A DNA stretch of 64,000 nt from Mimachlamys varia (GCA_947623455.1 OX392534.1:34539426-34603425); one strand, 5' to 3'; counted from the stretch's first letter, positions 1 to 13,822 are shown. The notes: generated by a model from the sequence alone, not told the origin. Numbers and translations: made by a program.

Positions 1-2227
1 GTTATGTATTGCTTGACGTCCATTTTATTTGAAAATGACTTGTTTTGCATATATTTACAGGGCTTAAATATCTCTTAGTTTTTGAAGTAACATGAATAAA
101 ATATGTTCACGAATGAATAACGAGTTGTCAGCATAGACGAATATAAAATATTTAAATTATTTAAAATTACTGCTAAATTCAATATTTTTGTGGGACTTAA
201 GCTTCAGGGTTTCCCAACTAAGCATCATTTGTTAGTTACATGGAAGCGTGGATTACTATTTACTACTCAAACGGAGAACGACGTCATAGTAACATTACTC
301 GTCCTTTATTTAACATACATGTATAACTTCGTGAGCGGAGATAACATACGAAAGGAAATTAAAACATCACGAAAAAAAATGTGATTTAAAAGTTGACAAT
401 ATCTACGGCGTAAAAAACAAGGGACAATAACTGATATTCTGAATTTGAAAAGCTGAACAATCTTCTCACTTTAAAGTTCAGCACGAGCAAATTCTTCACC
501 AACATAACGTAATAATATAAATCTCTTCGGGTTGAAGTGATCTAAGAAAATTGAGTTTTATTACGACGTAGACGCACATTATATTTCAGAAGTCAAGACT
601 GCAGCTGATAGACGGTGTGTATTCCCCGACTGCCGGAGGCGGCATATTTGATTTAATATGACATCAGGCTTTATCGTAGACTCCTGTGGTTCTTGAATTA
701 TGCAATAAAGATAAAATAATAATGATAAATGTTCGTGTAGAAATAGAAATAAGTTGTATACTCATTAAATCTGTAAATGCTATTTGCAAGCGGATATTGA
801 ATAGAAATGTCTGAACGTCCGTCGTATCAAAAGTGTTTGACTCGGTTTGTCTGCAGAATTTTTCCCATTATTTATTACGATTGCCGTATTCAATTTATTT
901 TGTATATTGTTTTTAATAAGAAATTAATTAAGTGAACCGTTCAGTGTATTATTTAATGTGTCGCCAATACACTCACAGCCTCCGTTTGACTTTTTGTTCT
1001 TTGCTTAAGTGAATTATCCAATATGCGTACTTGTAGATTATTTCACTGTTACATTGTAGTTCCAATTTTAATATGCCTGAAAATCTATTTTTTCAAAAAA
1101 ACTGTTGTATTTTTTTATATTCAACTTAATTGCAATCTAATACTATGATTGTATTTCCTTGTTGCAGAACAGCGTGCGGTAAAGTGTCACCAGGCAGTTT
1201 ATGTTAATAAACAATATAATTGTTTGATTTCTCCGTTTATGCATTTAATTTGTAATATTGAAACATTTTTTCTATTATTTTCTTTTATGATAAACTGTCC
1301 CAATGCAGCTTGACTATATATCGAAGAAGACTTATTAATCATGGAGTTTTGAAATATTACATGTTAAATTGATGTTTCACTTTTCGCCAATCGAAAAACT
1401 TGAAAGTAACTTGAAAAGTAACATGAATAATGAATAATAAGAATTCTCAGATATATTTTACTGTTTATGACATTCTACCGGATCATGAGTGACATCTAGG
1501 GGTTCCAATACATGTTACACTTGTCCTGTATAGTTTTGATCTTAAAGCATTCAATATGTTGAACTGGAAAACCGACCAAATACATGTCATCTAAAAGTGT
1601 TTTTGGAAAGGGACAGGATTTCACATGTATTGCCTTCCTCTTAATTTGGACGCATGAACAATATGATGTCACACTCATGAAATCTACGTCATTCGGATAT
1701 GATATTAGTTAGTATGTGTACAATGCCTAACAAGTGGCATATCAAAATTTCTTTTTACGTCCAAAATATCGATTCTGTGCAACTAAATATAAACTACAAC
1801 CTCACCTAAAGTTGTGCTTATGAGTCATTAATTTCTAAATTAGCCATATGTCCGCTTCTGACATACTTTAACGATTATCGAAGCATTATGGAAAGGTCAC
1901 ATGATTTCCTACGCTGCCTATCGCACGAAATCTGATGGAGGGTTTCCTCGAACCAAGGTCACGGCTCATAAACTCAATCATTTGTCACGTGACTCCGTCA
2001 TCAACTTTAAGCACGTGTCTTGTTAATCAATGACCAAGACTTTTACTCGTTTGTCATTCGGGCAACATTGCTCAGGAAATTGTCTCATCACACAGTCTCT
2101 GTGTTCTGTGTGTTGGTAAACAGTAGTAGGTGGTATTGTACGGAAGACATCGCGATCCAGATACATTAAGTCACGTTTCACCGCAAAGTACAGTACACTA
2201 AGAAGTTAAGGAGGATATTAAATATTA

Positions 2228-2373
2228 CTTTTTTTAAGGACGTTAAAGTTAACTTTTTAAGGACGTTTAATCTTTTTAAGGATGTTAAAGTTAACTTTTT
2301 CAAGGACGTTAAAGTTAACTTTTTAAGGACGTTAAAGTTTACATTTTTAAGGATGGTAAAGTTAACCTTTTCC
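2228..2373. repeat. Tandem repeat, about 24-bp unit, ~6 copies
   Basis: Six degenerate copies built on AAGGACGTTAAAGTTAAC followed by a T-run stand in direct tandem. Some copies carry GATG for GACG or an internal deletion. GTTAAC makes each unit partly palindromic. No coding potential. Confidence 0.85.
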
Positions 2374-2916
2374 CCATTTTATTCACATTTGAGATTTAGG
2401 TTTCCATTTCATACGGTATTTAATGAAACGAGTTCAAAAATGATTTTCTAACTAAAAGTTAGGATATCTTCTTTAGAACTTCCAAAGACGTATTATAATT
2501 GATGATACTTTTGCTTACATCATAATTTTCAAAACATCCAAATATTTCAATGTCTAGCCACTTATGTGACGTAATCTGGGGGATATCACTTTTGGCCTTA
2601 ACGTTGTGGTTATTTCAAGTCTGTGCCGTGTTGGTCTCATTAAAAAAAGACATTCCAGTAGTCACACCAGGCTAAAGTCCCCAGCGTTTATTTGTAGTTT
2701 GGAACCTTATCACGATGCACAAGGATGTTTAATTTTGATATAACTACTTCTTTATTATAAATGTTAAATGCCATATCAATAAAACTTGATTATGTTTTCA
2801 GAAATCCAAATATCTTCCTCGGAAAATATAAACCAAAACAAGCGTATACTAAACGTAATCATGAATGTCAAAGAAAAATCCTTAATCTAGCAGAATAGAA
2901 TATATACATTAAAATG

Positions 2917-3070
2917 AGGCGGAGAACGCTTACTCTTTCGGAGCACCTCGTCGTGTTCTCTTGCACTTTTAAAAGGGTCTCCATGTTAATCTTTCCTTTG
3001 TTCATATTTTGTCCCTGGTTTAATCGATTTGGAATTCGGATTGTGATTATGTTGACGCTTCGGTATTTTC
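2917..3070 (+). mobile_element. Retroelement 3' tail fragment (family A), sense on +
   Basis: This segment reads, in order, CGCTTACTCTTTCGGAGCAC, a stretch near CTCCATGTTAATCTTTCC, then TTTAATCGATTT and GACGCTTCGGTATT. The same order of words, usually reverse-complemented, occurs at eleven other loci in the window, and at 42.6 kb it directly follows a reverse-transcriptase ORF. It is therefore a 5'-truncated copy of the element's 3' untranslated tail. It is one of only two copies in the same orientation as the receptor gene. Confidence 0.8.
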
Positions 3071-4899
3071 CACAGCCCACAAATTCACAGCCAGATATTC
3101 ACTGACATGAAACAAAGTATTGAATATCAAAAGAAGCTTTCGAAAATTCCATACAAATGACAAAAAATAGGGGTTTTGAAAGTAGTTGTGGTTTATCGAT
3201 CTATGCTTGATCAACTATATTAGGGAACCAAACTGATATAAAGTTTTTGAAACAAGTGTGCTTTACTTTGTAAATAATATCAGCTAAACGTTACAAGTGG
3301 ATTTGACGTCGTCGACTTTTTCATGTTTCTTCCAATTTTCTACAACTTGTTAACTAGCAGAATGTGCGATCCCCGTGAATGATTAATGGCCTAACACGAA
3401 CCTGTCTACTTCGAAAAGGTCATAGGAAATTACAGAGAAGAAATGTAATGGTAGCGAGGAGAGATCATTAGTGTTGAAGACGTCACGAGTATAGACCAAT
3501 TCCATGTTAACTTCTATTTCATGCTGAAGTTACCGTCAACCAAGGTTCTGTCATGGCTGCTAATTTTCGCGATTTCCGCATCGAAACTAGTTCGTGGTGA
3601 TTAACTTTTGTGAAACAGACTATACTTGTCCTGTTAAAATACACGATATTAATTATGACAAATTCGATTTTATTATCTCAATGTGAGTTTTTGGTAACAG
3701 TGGACCAACGACTGCTATATCAAATTGAAATTGTCATAAAGTAAGTCATCCCTACCATTATTCATACGAATAACCTTTGCAGTTTTCCGCGACTTTTGTG
3801 TCTGTATGCTAATGTACATTCCTATATATATCCTGAGGGACAACTACGTTTGCTGTAAATTTGATTTCAGCCGTTTCACTGGTGTACAACATCAGTTCAC
3901 TTTATGCGTAGAGATTTTCATACGATTGCCATAAATAGAAGAATATTCACCCGATAATATATTTTCACTTTCAGATGTACGGCATCAATGGCATTTTGCC
4001 ATGCTGACGGCAAAAATTACCTGCGTTTTATGTACCCCAAAGTTTACAAATTGCTTGAAATACTGTAATAAAATGGTCTTTCCATCATTAAATGTTAACA
4101 TTTAACAGTATGTTTAAATATCTTGTTTCTAAGGTCACAAAAGTAAGTTAATGTATTTGTGTTGAAACAATTTTATCACGTCTTAATTGTACGGTTATAA
4201 AAAGAGCTCTTACATTAGTCGACCTTTCTTAAACTGTCTTTGTTGATGGAAAGCTGCAAAACACTAACATAGAACAATGGGGCAGAATTGGGTAAAGAGA
4301 GGGACAGAAGGCATCACCTTGGCGTACACTCATAACTATGTAAATATATACACATTAAGACCAATGTCATGTCATGTTGAATACCTAACCGTTAGCAGGT
4401 AGTTTGATTTGTTCTTGTTTTATTATTATTGTTCCCCCTGTTTGGGAAAATAACCAACAGATGAATAATAACAACAACAACAGCAACAGCAACAGCATAA
4501 GGAATAAGATCAAAAAGTTGAAGGAAGGCAATCAAAAGATAATTTAAAAACGTTACAAACATGAGAATACCAAACCGTCAACAAAACCATAATCCGAACT
4601 CAAAATCGATTAAAGTAGAGGCCAAATAGGAACAAAAGAAAGATTTAAATGTAGACTCTCGTAAAAGCACAAGACGAAACAAACAAAGAAACAAAACAGA
4701 ATACCGAAGGGTCAACAAATCCTTAATCCGAGCTCCTAATCGATTAAACGAGGGACAAAGGAAATGTTTACTTAAAAAAGTAGAAGAGAATAAGACCAAG
4801 AGTTCCGGAGGTGTAAGTGTCTTCTGCTACATCGACGACACCCGCCATATAATCTTGGTCATATCTAAATAAACGGTAAGTCATCATAGTGAGAAACGA

Positions 4900-5235
4900 G
4901 TCATCATTATTACTTACAACAAGTAAGTATCACACAAAGATACAAACGTCATCATTATTACTTACAACAAGTAAGTATCACACAAAGATACAAACGTCAT
5001 CATTATTACTTACAACAAGTAAGTATCACACAAAGATATAAACGTCATCATTATTACTTACAACAAGTAAGTATCACACAAAGATACAAACGTCATCATT
5101 ATTACTTACAACAAGTAAGTATCACACAAAGATACAAACGTCATCATTATTACTTACAACAAGTAAGTATCACACAAAGATACAAACGTCATCATTATTA
5201 CTTACAACAAGTAAGTATCACACAAAGATACAAAC
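4900..5235. repeat. 48-bp tandem repeat, 7 near-identical copies, each with a hairpin
   Basis: The 48-bp unit begins GTCATCATTATTACTTAC and ends CACACAAAGATACAAAC. GTAAGTAT recurs every 48 bases. Each unit contains TACTTAC-AACAA-GTAAGTA, a perfect 7-bp stem with a 5-nt loop. The copies are almost identical, so the expansion is recent or homogenised. The unit is an amplified piece of the retroelement tail: single-copy tails elsewhere contain the related words GTCATCATTGTCA and ACAACAAGTAAGCA. Confidence 0.92.
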
Positions 5236-5390
5236 GATTTTTCAATGAGAGGAAGCTGGTCCTCATCAACCTAAACATCTCGAATCCCTGTGTCGTAGGT
5301 TTGTTTGTCAATAACCGACTTCTGTCGGGAAAATATCGATGTTCAGAACAAGCGTTTAGTATCATAAGGTAAAAATATGTCAATTTCTTT
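5236..5390 (-). pseudogene. Reverse-transcriptase C-terminal remnant
   Basis: The - strand translates to pieces such as RSRLLTNK and QGFEMFRLM after an ACSEHRYF-like segment. The same region of the 42.6-kb pseudogene reads ACSKYRDF and then, after a stop and frame changes, similar residues. The fragment has no catalytic motif and no start, and is interrupted by the tandem array. It supports the view that the dispersed family A tails are the 3' ends of this retroelement. Confidence 0.6.
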
Positions 5391-6636
5391 GAGATGTGAA
5401 AAGTTCAAAACAAATAGCGAATATAACAAGGCGTTTAAAGGTTCGAAACCGTTTTCCTCAGGGTACCCTTAACCAGTATAAGGTACACTGTAACGAATAT
5501 GTTCCATATGACTGTCCCGGCCTCCATACTACAAGAACATCAACATTGTTGATGATGCTTAATCAATTCTGGAATAGAGAGGATGCTGAAATGGCCTGTG
5601 TTTGGCTATAATCATCTATAAAGTTTGTTCCTTTTATAGAGTCACGTATGTTTGGCTGACCCTTTGACTTTTATGAGAGGTAATGGATTTCTTAACGATT
5701 CCAGCCTGGATACATCCAACATTGTTGTGTCTTAACTTCCCTTGTTGATATTGTCACTATGCAAACTTTCTACCACGAGGACGAAGTCATATTCAGACCA
5801 ACGGACTAGCGCCTGCCTCATCTAGCTATAGAGTGAAAGCTGAGGGACTGTTTTGTTTTGTTTACAAATCATGGCCGTGGCAGTGTAAATTGGGTATACG
5901 ATGGCCATGCTATATACTTATATTGTCACTGGACAGAGGAAGCCCGTCTTTACGCCGTCATTTAGTTAACACCGTCATATATAGAGTTTCGTTATCCAGC
6001 CTCATTTCGTCCGAAAATTGGAACGCTCGGAGCTAGGAAAAATGTCCTTAGACGAAATCAATAGCGGTCAATCGCTCAACAGGAAGCACCACATAGATTT
6101 AAGCCGACAGCCATAATTTATTACAGCAACAATTTCTTTCAACAAATCTTGTGGACACATAAATACAGACGACGAATTACCGTCTCTATTCAAGCGACTC
6201 AATGAACATTTCTCCCGATATATTCAGGAGTAGACTTGCTATTCAAGCGTTGCAGTAAGAAGATGGATTTTGATCGTGGTCTTGAGTGCTCTTGACGTTC
6301 ACATAGACTTTGTTCTTTCTAAACCGTTTCGTTTACATGTAGACTAGCAATCATGGAAGCACAATGACTAAACAGATCCATTTTCAAAATGTAGGCTTTA
6401 AGTATAAAAGACAATTTATTGTATATAAGATTTCTTTTAGTTAAGAGCAATAACTATTAAATATTAAAGCATTTCCTGATGATCAGCAACTGTTGAAATT
6501 TACTCTCCATTTTGGACAAAATGGAATTTGTTCAATGCTGTCATCGCAAACATTGGCACTTTTTGGAAGCATTGATAATTTGGTTGCAAACAAATGTTTC
6601 AGGAATATGGTTGGCACGTGTGAAAAAAAAAATAGA

Positions 6637-6822
6637 TTGCCTAATTAAGATCAATGGATTCTAAAATTTAGGACGAACATGTAAATTTCAGGATTCTACA
6701 ACATTTAGCAACGTTCAAGCCGGTATGAACGGAATCATAACCATGAACCCCTAGCCTTGACCCAGCTAGAACTTACTATTTAATAGAAATATTCCCTGAT
6801 TAATAAAACGGGGTGTTATATT
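6637..6822 (+). repeat. Diverged dispersed repeat, partner of 9186-9372
   Basis: Shares an ordered series of words with 9186-9372: TTAAGATC, GATTCTAAAA, TTCAGGATT or ACAGGATT, ACAACATTTA, CAACGTTCA, CCTTGA, and CCTGATTAATAAAACG. It lies in the same orientation, about 2.55 kb from its partner. No protein similarity was recognised. Confidence 0.75.
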
Positions 6823-9185
6823 TAAATATATAGCAAAGAATGCCATTATTATGGCGCTAACTCAGAGTATAGTCTGTTGTCAAGTTTTATATGTGTCCCT
6901 GCTGTGCCGTCTATATATACTGTTTCGACGGGACAGTTTTTTTGCTGGTCCATAATATGAGAACTCTGTTTTCAGTGTGACATGCGATATTGCGAAGACT
7001 TAAAACTCCCCAGACCTGTAAAACAAACAAAGTTGATTAGTTCTAGTGAATCCTACATGTTTTGTATCTTGTCCTAGTGTCTAGTTCCTATGGATACGAG
7101 ATGTATCCAGATTTAAGGAAAACCTGCTTCGCAGACACTTGTGAAGACCATTTTTATTTAATAGTAGTAATCGGTGACATAACTGCATCCCGCTATTAGT
7201 TTTCTCGTCTTTGTTTGTACAGAAACCTTATTCACAATAATCAATTATGAAGATTTGATCAACAATGCTACTGTCACTTCGCCTGGATTCTGTAATTGAC
7301 TAAAAGCTTGATAACGAAACGGAATGAAATAAAACATACAACTGCTGCTATCGTTATTTTGGTTTCAGACATTTTGGCTGATAATACATCACACCCGCTG
7401 TAAGCGTTATCGAGACGTTGTTTCAAAAGGCGTTGTTAGTTTTAGAGGAAAGACCGGAACATGTTTGTCCGGACTAAAATGGGAGATGCGCTTTAAGAGA
7501 GATGGCCCGGGGAGCTTTTCAGATCCAATCGTGACTTTAAAAAAATATATTAATGTAACAGAGAACAGGGGAAGTGGATTGAAAACATTAAAAAGAGAAG
7601 AAAAAAGGGGGAGGGGGAAACACGGTGAAAAACCTGATAGTATTATCAGGAAAAATGTATGAGAAAAACCATAACAGACTGAGTATTGACCGGCGGGACT
7701 GTCGATACTTGCAAATTGGTTTTTAATACACAATTATATTGGAGCTATCACTGGTTCAAAAACAATTATAAACACCTATAAACACAAATACATAATACTA
7801 TATTAATTCAATCAAAATACATTGTATTTAATTGTTTTTAAACAAAAAAACTCAATGCTTATAATTCATATTGTACTTTTCATTGTTTTGTGCTTATCAC
7901 GACGATCCACGCCAAAAGTACGTAATGTACTTGACTCCTTCGGCTTTCCAATTGATTTTTGATGTATTACTCTACAGTGATGTCTCTTTAACGTATGACC
8001 AAAACACAAACATTTTAAGGCGATTTTAACTTTTATTGACACAACAAGAATATGTACAAGCACTTATTTGTCAGCTACATTCAGATATCAAGTACACTTA
8101 ATCACCCTCCTTCATACCATTATACATTTTGTATGCTCCAACTCACACCACCATCCTGGTATCATCATCAATACCATTCACCGTTACCAACATTGTAACA
8201 TCTCCATGCTATATGTCACATCAATCTGCTTTCACATACCTTACCGATTTTCAACGCAATATAATTATGATATTTCTTCCTTTCGTCTTTCTTCGATTCC
8301 TCTGTCACATTCCATGTCCAACTGCTCCCTTCAAAATACGTATATGTTATACCGTTTACATGAAGCTCTAACGTCTTAAATACAATAAATACAATAACAA
8401 ATACGAAAAAGAAAAAAAAAGATAGAAAAAATACCCCAGCCCCCCTCGAATTTAATGAAAAAATAGAAACCACCCTAAAACATTGCATTTGTATAACGGG
8501 CTGTCTGTAGTGAATTTACATTTACACCAAACATTCTTATCGTCTTACCAGCGTTAGTTTCACTGTAAACCTGTTTCATTGTATAAAGCTGACACGGCAA
8601 CTAGATGTTCGTTCTTTCCGTAACAACATCCATAAACGGAAGGCTTCCTTTTTGGCCGATAAGGGCAAGCGAATGTAATTCAGTGCAACACGAGTTCACG
8701 AGAGCGATGGTTATGTATTGATATCTAGTGTTTCTCCAGACAACGCACATGTCGTACAAATACTCGCAGAAATGTATAATTTGGAATACCGTCTAGCTTT
8801 GTGTTTTCTAAATGGCAATATGTAAAGCGAGGGTGTTCATTTGTACAACACATTTAAAAAATGTGCACTTTACACGGGTATGTAGATGCACATGTGAGCA
8901 GGATAATGCCAAAATGTACATTTCTATAAATATTGAACAGCATCTTCGATGCTAGTATACCTGTTTTTGCATTTCCGTAGCTATATGTAGTAGTTGTTAA
9001 TCGTGTAGACGTCACTGGAAGAAATTACGTGGATAATGCAACTATGAACGCAATTCCATATATGTCATTTTGAAGCAGCATATACACTTCTGGGTTAAAC
9101 TGTTGGAAGCATTTTGAGCAAATAATTTCGAAATGTGATTTTTTTTCTTTCGGGAATACCGTTTATACTGTTGAAAGAAATGAGA

Positions 9186-9372
9186 ATGCCTATATTAAGA
9201 TCGATTTTAGTGATTCTAAAACTTAGGATTGACATTACAGGATTAAACAACATTTATCAACGTTCATGGCGATGTGAATGCAAATCAAAACCATGATACT
9301 CTATCCTTGAAACTGCTACAACTTACCCATTAAATAAAAATATTTCCTGATTAATAAAACGTGCTGTTATAT
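9186..9372 (+). repeat. Diverged dispersed repeat, partner of 6637-6822
   Basis: Second copy of the repeat described at 6637-6822. Similarity ends just after CCTGATTAATAAAACG and GCTGTTATAT, and the flanks differ. This fits two members of an old interspersed family, or a small segmental duplication. Confidence 0.75.
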
Positions 9373-10590
9373 GATACAGCTTTTCTGTTGGAGGTATTTC
9401 TGATTGAAATATCGGAGGAATATTCCAACAATAGCGGATCCCGTGGTTGATTTCCTGATTGCCCGTTTTCTCAATAAATCCATATGTGGCGTTATACAGT
9501 TTACCTGGCATCGCAGTATAGATTGGGCTTAAATAGAATTATATCATTAAGAGAAGGGGGCAGAGTTCTCTTGTTTGTCGTGTTAATGGTCAATCTATCG
9601 GTACGGCGTCCCTGATACCAGTACAATTTGTAGCTACATCCGGTCGGATGCGTCATTGATTCGTCAAAGAATAGCCGTTCTAATATTTAGCACGAACCAA
9701 ATTGCTGGTTTCATTTTTCCGGATAACGTAATTAAAGGCGTGCGGGGATACAATGAATTCTGGTCCCAAAGTCCCCGGCATGTTTGTCATTCACAAATCA
9801 GCCACGGTATGGTTTGAAATGCATTGAATCTGCCAACTTTGCTTCGAGTAGTCACGAATTCTCCGACAAGTTGACACAGTCTAATTTAGATTCCCAACCC
9901 GATGTTCATTTGGTCTTATGTAAACCGTTCTTTTCATTCATATCCGTTGAGTTCTTGACTTCGATGTTGACATACCAGAAGGTACTTTATATCTCTGACA
10001 TTCAGCAAAGATACGATATGTCTGGAAGACGTTTTTTAATTTCTTCGCGAGAATGATTATTGATTTAATATAATAAAACAGGAATAAAAAAAATAAGATG
10101 ATCATTCTTATTTTCTATGATGATATATTTGCACTTTTTTTCGTCGAATGTCGAAGTACATATATTCGTAAGAAACTACCACGCACGTAAACTGTTAATC
10201 GAACATACGAATTGCTTAACATTGCAAAATACACTGTATACAGTTTGCTTGTACTAAAACTCACCTTTTGATTTCAAAAAGTGCTTTGTTACATGTGAGC
10301 TGGTTTTTTGTTGTGCCTTATGTGCAAAAAAGAAACAGAAATCGATTTACGGTATCCTTTGCAACAGACGAGTTATCTGTCTTCTTACTTTCAACCTCTT
10401 TCTCTATAGAACATCCATGCCATTGGTGGGTAGATGGTTTTATCGTGTGCACATTTAGACATTACTGTGTAAAAGGTGTGTTTATTTTGTGTACTTTAAG
10501 GCATTGAAGTATTACGAACATCAGTACAAGATACGTCATCAACTCTTCATCAAACGATACAATTAGAAAAAAAAACAAACAAACAAAATC

Positions 10591-10742
10591 AGAGAATACA
10601 AAAGCGTCAACAAAACTATAATCCGAACTCATAATTGATTAAAATCGAAGTAAAATAGGAACAAGCAAAGATTTACATGGATACCATTGTCCAGGAAGAG
10701 TAAGCGTCTTCTGCGTCATCGACGACATCCGCCATGAAGATT
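10591..10742 (-). mobile_element. Retroelement 3' tail fragment (family A)
   Basis: Reads on + as AGAGAATAC, AGCGTCAACAAAACTATAAT, CCGAACTCATAATTGATT, then GGAAGAGTAAGCGTCTTCTG and GACGACATCCGCCATG. It is preceded by an A-rich run. The middle is internally deleted relative to other copies. Sense orientation is minus. Confidence 0.8.
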
Positions 10743-11589
10743 GATGATACAAAATGCAGAAAGGGTTATGTCAGTAAAAACACGTTCTAAACCGATTGGA
10801 CGTTTATACTGGCTCTCTTGACATAACCACCATACAGCATATAACATCACAAGTAAACAACATGTTAAATTTCAATCTTAATAGTTATTCATTGTGTGCT
10901 TTTAAACTAGGTTTTTCCTTTATCAATGGTTCAAGTATTTTTGTTAAGCATCGCATCGGCAATGTGAATTCCCGATTCATAATCATACAGTGGTCGGGAT
11001 GTTTGTGACATAAATACAGAATCATAAAACACACACTGCATTATAGTAATGATATTGTTATGACACTGAAATCACAAGTTGTGGTCGTAACCAGTCCTTG
11101 TTTTCTTGTCATAATGGAAACTGATTCCAAGTGACATAATAATGGTTGATGTATTCTCAATGATGTACATTCGTGTCATTATCGCCGGAAATAAAAATGT
11201 ATATCTAGTTTTACTGTCAGGGATATTCAATAAACACGCAATGTAAATCTGACAGTTTATATACTCAATCAATAACGCGGCACCACGGGTTTTATTTCAA
11301 TCCGCTCTCCATTATCTGTTAGGAGCTGTATCCGTCTTCGTAACATTTATTAGTAATTACCATGTGTTCTATGTAAGGCAGATGACACATGTTTCAAAAC
11401 CAACTGGAAGGAAGACATGCATGCGCAAGAAATTTCATTTTATTAAAAAAGAAATGTAAACGAATATGATATTCTCTTTACCATGGCACAACAACAAAGA
11501 TAATTACACTCTATTTTGATATAGTCAAATGGATTTTCGATATTTTGATTGGCAAATAAAAAAGATATTTTTTTTTACATTTTGAAGAC

Positions 11590-11784
11590 ATGATGGTATA
11601 GTTGACGCCGGGCTTCTGATCAATAGGTTGCGAGTTCGACTCCCGGCCACGACACTAGTGCTGTATCCGTGAGCAAGATACTTTACTCCGGTTGTTCGGA
11701 TAATAATTTGTGAACCGTTTTGAGATGACCAATAGGTTGTGTGATAAATCGTTATAGAAGAACCTTGAATTATTATTATTATTT
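11590..11784 (+). mobile_element. tRNA-derived SINE (SINE-B), internally shortened copy
   Basis: The head contains GGTTGCGAGTTCGACTCCCG, which matches a pol III B box. The body words are GTATCCGTGAGCAAGATACT and GTGAACCGTTTTGAGA. The element ends ACCTTGAATTATTATTATT, an (ATT)n tail. A longer copy on the opposite strand lies at 39836-40114 and shares these words in the same order. This copy lacks about 80 bp of the middle. Confidence 0.8.
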
Positions 11785-13261
11785 CCCATAAAGTTGTGAT
11801 GTCTTGGTATTATTCAAAATGGCATCAAATTTGTAATTTTTTTTTCTTTTTTGTATAATTTAACAATTATCTATTTATGTTTGCGATGCTAGAGTGTCTG
11901 TAATGTCAGTGTTGCGATGTTTTTATTAAATGGCCTCATGTTGGCAAAATCATTTCTCATGTCACGCTAGTGAGACCGGAGGAGGCATGTCCAACATTCA
12001 AGTTTAAGTAAAAAATGTTGGATTCGACACACCAGCAAACCCGATTTATTATTCAATAATCAAACATTTGTGTACGTACATGTATTGTTACTGTTATATA
12101 CCCCTCATCCATATAGTATGTCCATAAAGACAGCTTCAGCAGTCAAACAAAGTTAGTACAGTACCTACCTCGATTGGCCAAAGTTCAATTAAGTCTGGGA
12201 ATGGCATGCGGTATCACTACATGTTTACCAGGACTAGTAAGAAAGGATCCTTTTCTTTCCACGTACAGTGTGTGTTTTTTTTTCATTTCCTTTCGTTCGT
12301 CATGTACACACGACAATAAAAATATCTCCGTCTGTCTTTAAAAATGTGCCTACGTCAGTGTTTCACAGTTCCTCTACAATGGAATTTAAAGTCAATGAGT
12401 TCACCTTTTTGAAAATTTTATAAAGGAAAATTAATCTGTCTTCATGGATATTTCTTGAATACTATGAACAATATAGTATACATCATGTTCTGTTCGTCGA
12501 GCTGTTGATGATTAGGACGGTTTTAAGACATGACGAAATAAACTAAGGCTTTGCGACAAACGCCAGATAGCGTCCACACATCTTTACCTCCCTAATTGCT
12601 CGTTTAATTAAATGTCTAGGACGTACACAAATTTGCTGTACGTGATTGATACTATACGAATATGCGATTTTTTATGGAATTGCCGTATTTCAACAAACGC
12701 CCTTATACAACAAATCGTTACCTATACAATTTCTGTAGCTAATAATTATCATGTTTTTATTGTAAAATATTCTGATGATATACAAATATTTTCATGAAGG
12801 CTTTTATTGTCCTTAAATACATAATACAACTTCTCATTTCAAAACTCTATATAAAACAAAACATGTGGCGTCAAATGTTCACCTACCTGAATCGTTGCCG
12901 ATATATATGTGGTATATTGTATCACACCTATCTGCATTGTGGTCGATATATATGTGGCAAGCTAAACTTTGCCTAGCGATAGAATGAAATGTGGTAAAAA
13001 AAACAGGGACCCGCTAAAGCAAAATAATGAAATGCCGAATCGGTTTTTGTTGAGGGCAAACCTAGGGAATCCCAAATAAGCGTATATCGAAAAAAAGTTT
13101 AACCGGAGTGACTTTCATATTGCGTGTATAACTCGACCGATAGTGGTTCGCCCGAAGAGCTTTTGTGCTATATCGAATATGTTGCTGAAATGTAAACAGC
13201 AAAGCTGGCGATTTGTATGTATTGAAGAGTTCGAACAACACCACCAGTTGTGATCTCTTTT

Positions 13262-13822
13262 GATTCTACTTTGTATGGAGGATGGGAAGGAGGATGGGAG
13301 ATGGAGGAGAGAGTAGGAAACAACTATCGAACATTCTCTCTAGAACGAATACTGAACAGAGTCTGAAATGTCAGTTTTGATATCTTTGACTAAGATTCGA
13401 CTCTGTTTGGATGAAGAGGAAGGTGAGGAGAATGAGGAGAAATTGTGTCCTCCATGTCATACAGCTGTAGTAGGAAACACCATTGAACATTCTCTCTAGA
13501 ACGAATACTGAACAGAGTCTGAAATGTCAGTTTTGATATCTTTGACTAAGATTCGACTCTGTTTGGATGAGGAGGAGGAGGGGAGTGAGAAGAAATTGTT
13601 TCCTCCATGTCATACAGCTGTAGTAGGAAACACCAACTGAAAATTCACTCCAGAACGAATACTGAACAGAGTCTGAAAATGTCAGTTGTGATCTCTTTGA
13701 CTAAGATTTTACTCTGTGTGGAGGAGGAGGAGAATGAGAAGAAATTGTTTCTTCTGTGTACAGAATGAAACAACCATTGACAATTCTCTCTAGAACGAGT
13801 ACTGAGTCTAAAAATGTCAGTT
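13262..13822. repeat. Tandem repeat, unit about 140-156 bp, ~3.5 copies
   Basis: The words AGAACGAATACTGAACAGAG and TCTGAAAATGTCAGTT (or TCTGAAATGTCAGTTTTG) recur at 13342, 13498, 13652 and 13792, spaced 156, 154 and 140 bp. Each unit also carries a purine-rich GAGGAGGAG segment of variable length and CATACAGCTGTAGTAGGAAA. Length variation sits in the GAGGAG part. Confidence 0.9.

Larger units (their letters stand above)
4563..5390 (-). mobile_element. Retroelement tail (family A), partly duplicated head-to-tail and internally amplified
   Basis: Two family A tails lie head to tail (about 4563-4672 and 4704-4870), both with the element's sense on the - strand. The second continues through an internal 48-bp tandem array (4900-5235) into a remnant of the reverse-transcriptase C-terminus (5236-5390). 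This is the second-longest copy after the one at 42.2 kb. Partial head-to-tail duplication is a known habit of Penelope-like elements, but simple nested insertion would also explain it. Confidence 0.75.

Noticed and set aside
4900..5235. CRISPR array (regular 48-bp repeats)
   Set aside because: The whole unit is repeated with no unique spacers, and the context is eukaryotic; it is a plain tandem repeat.
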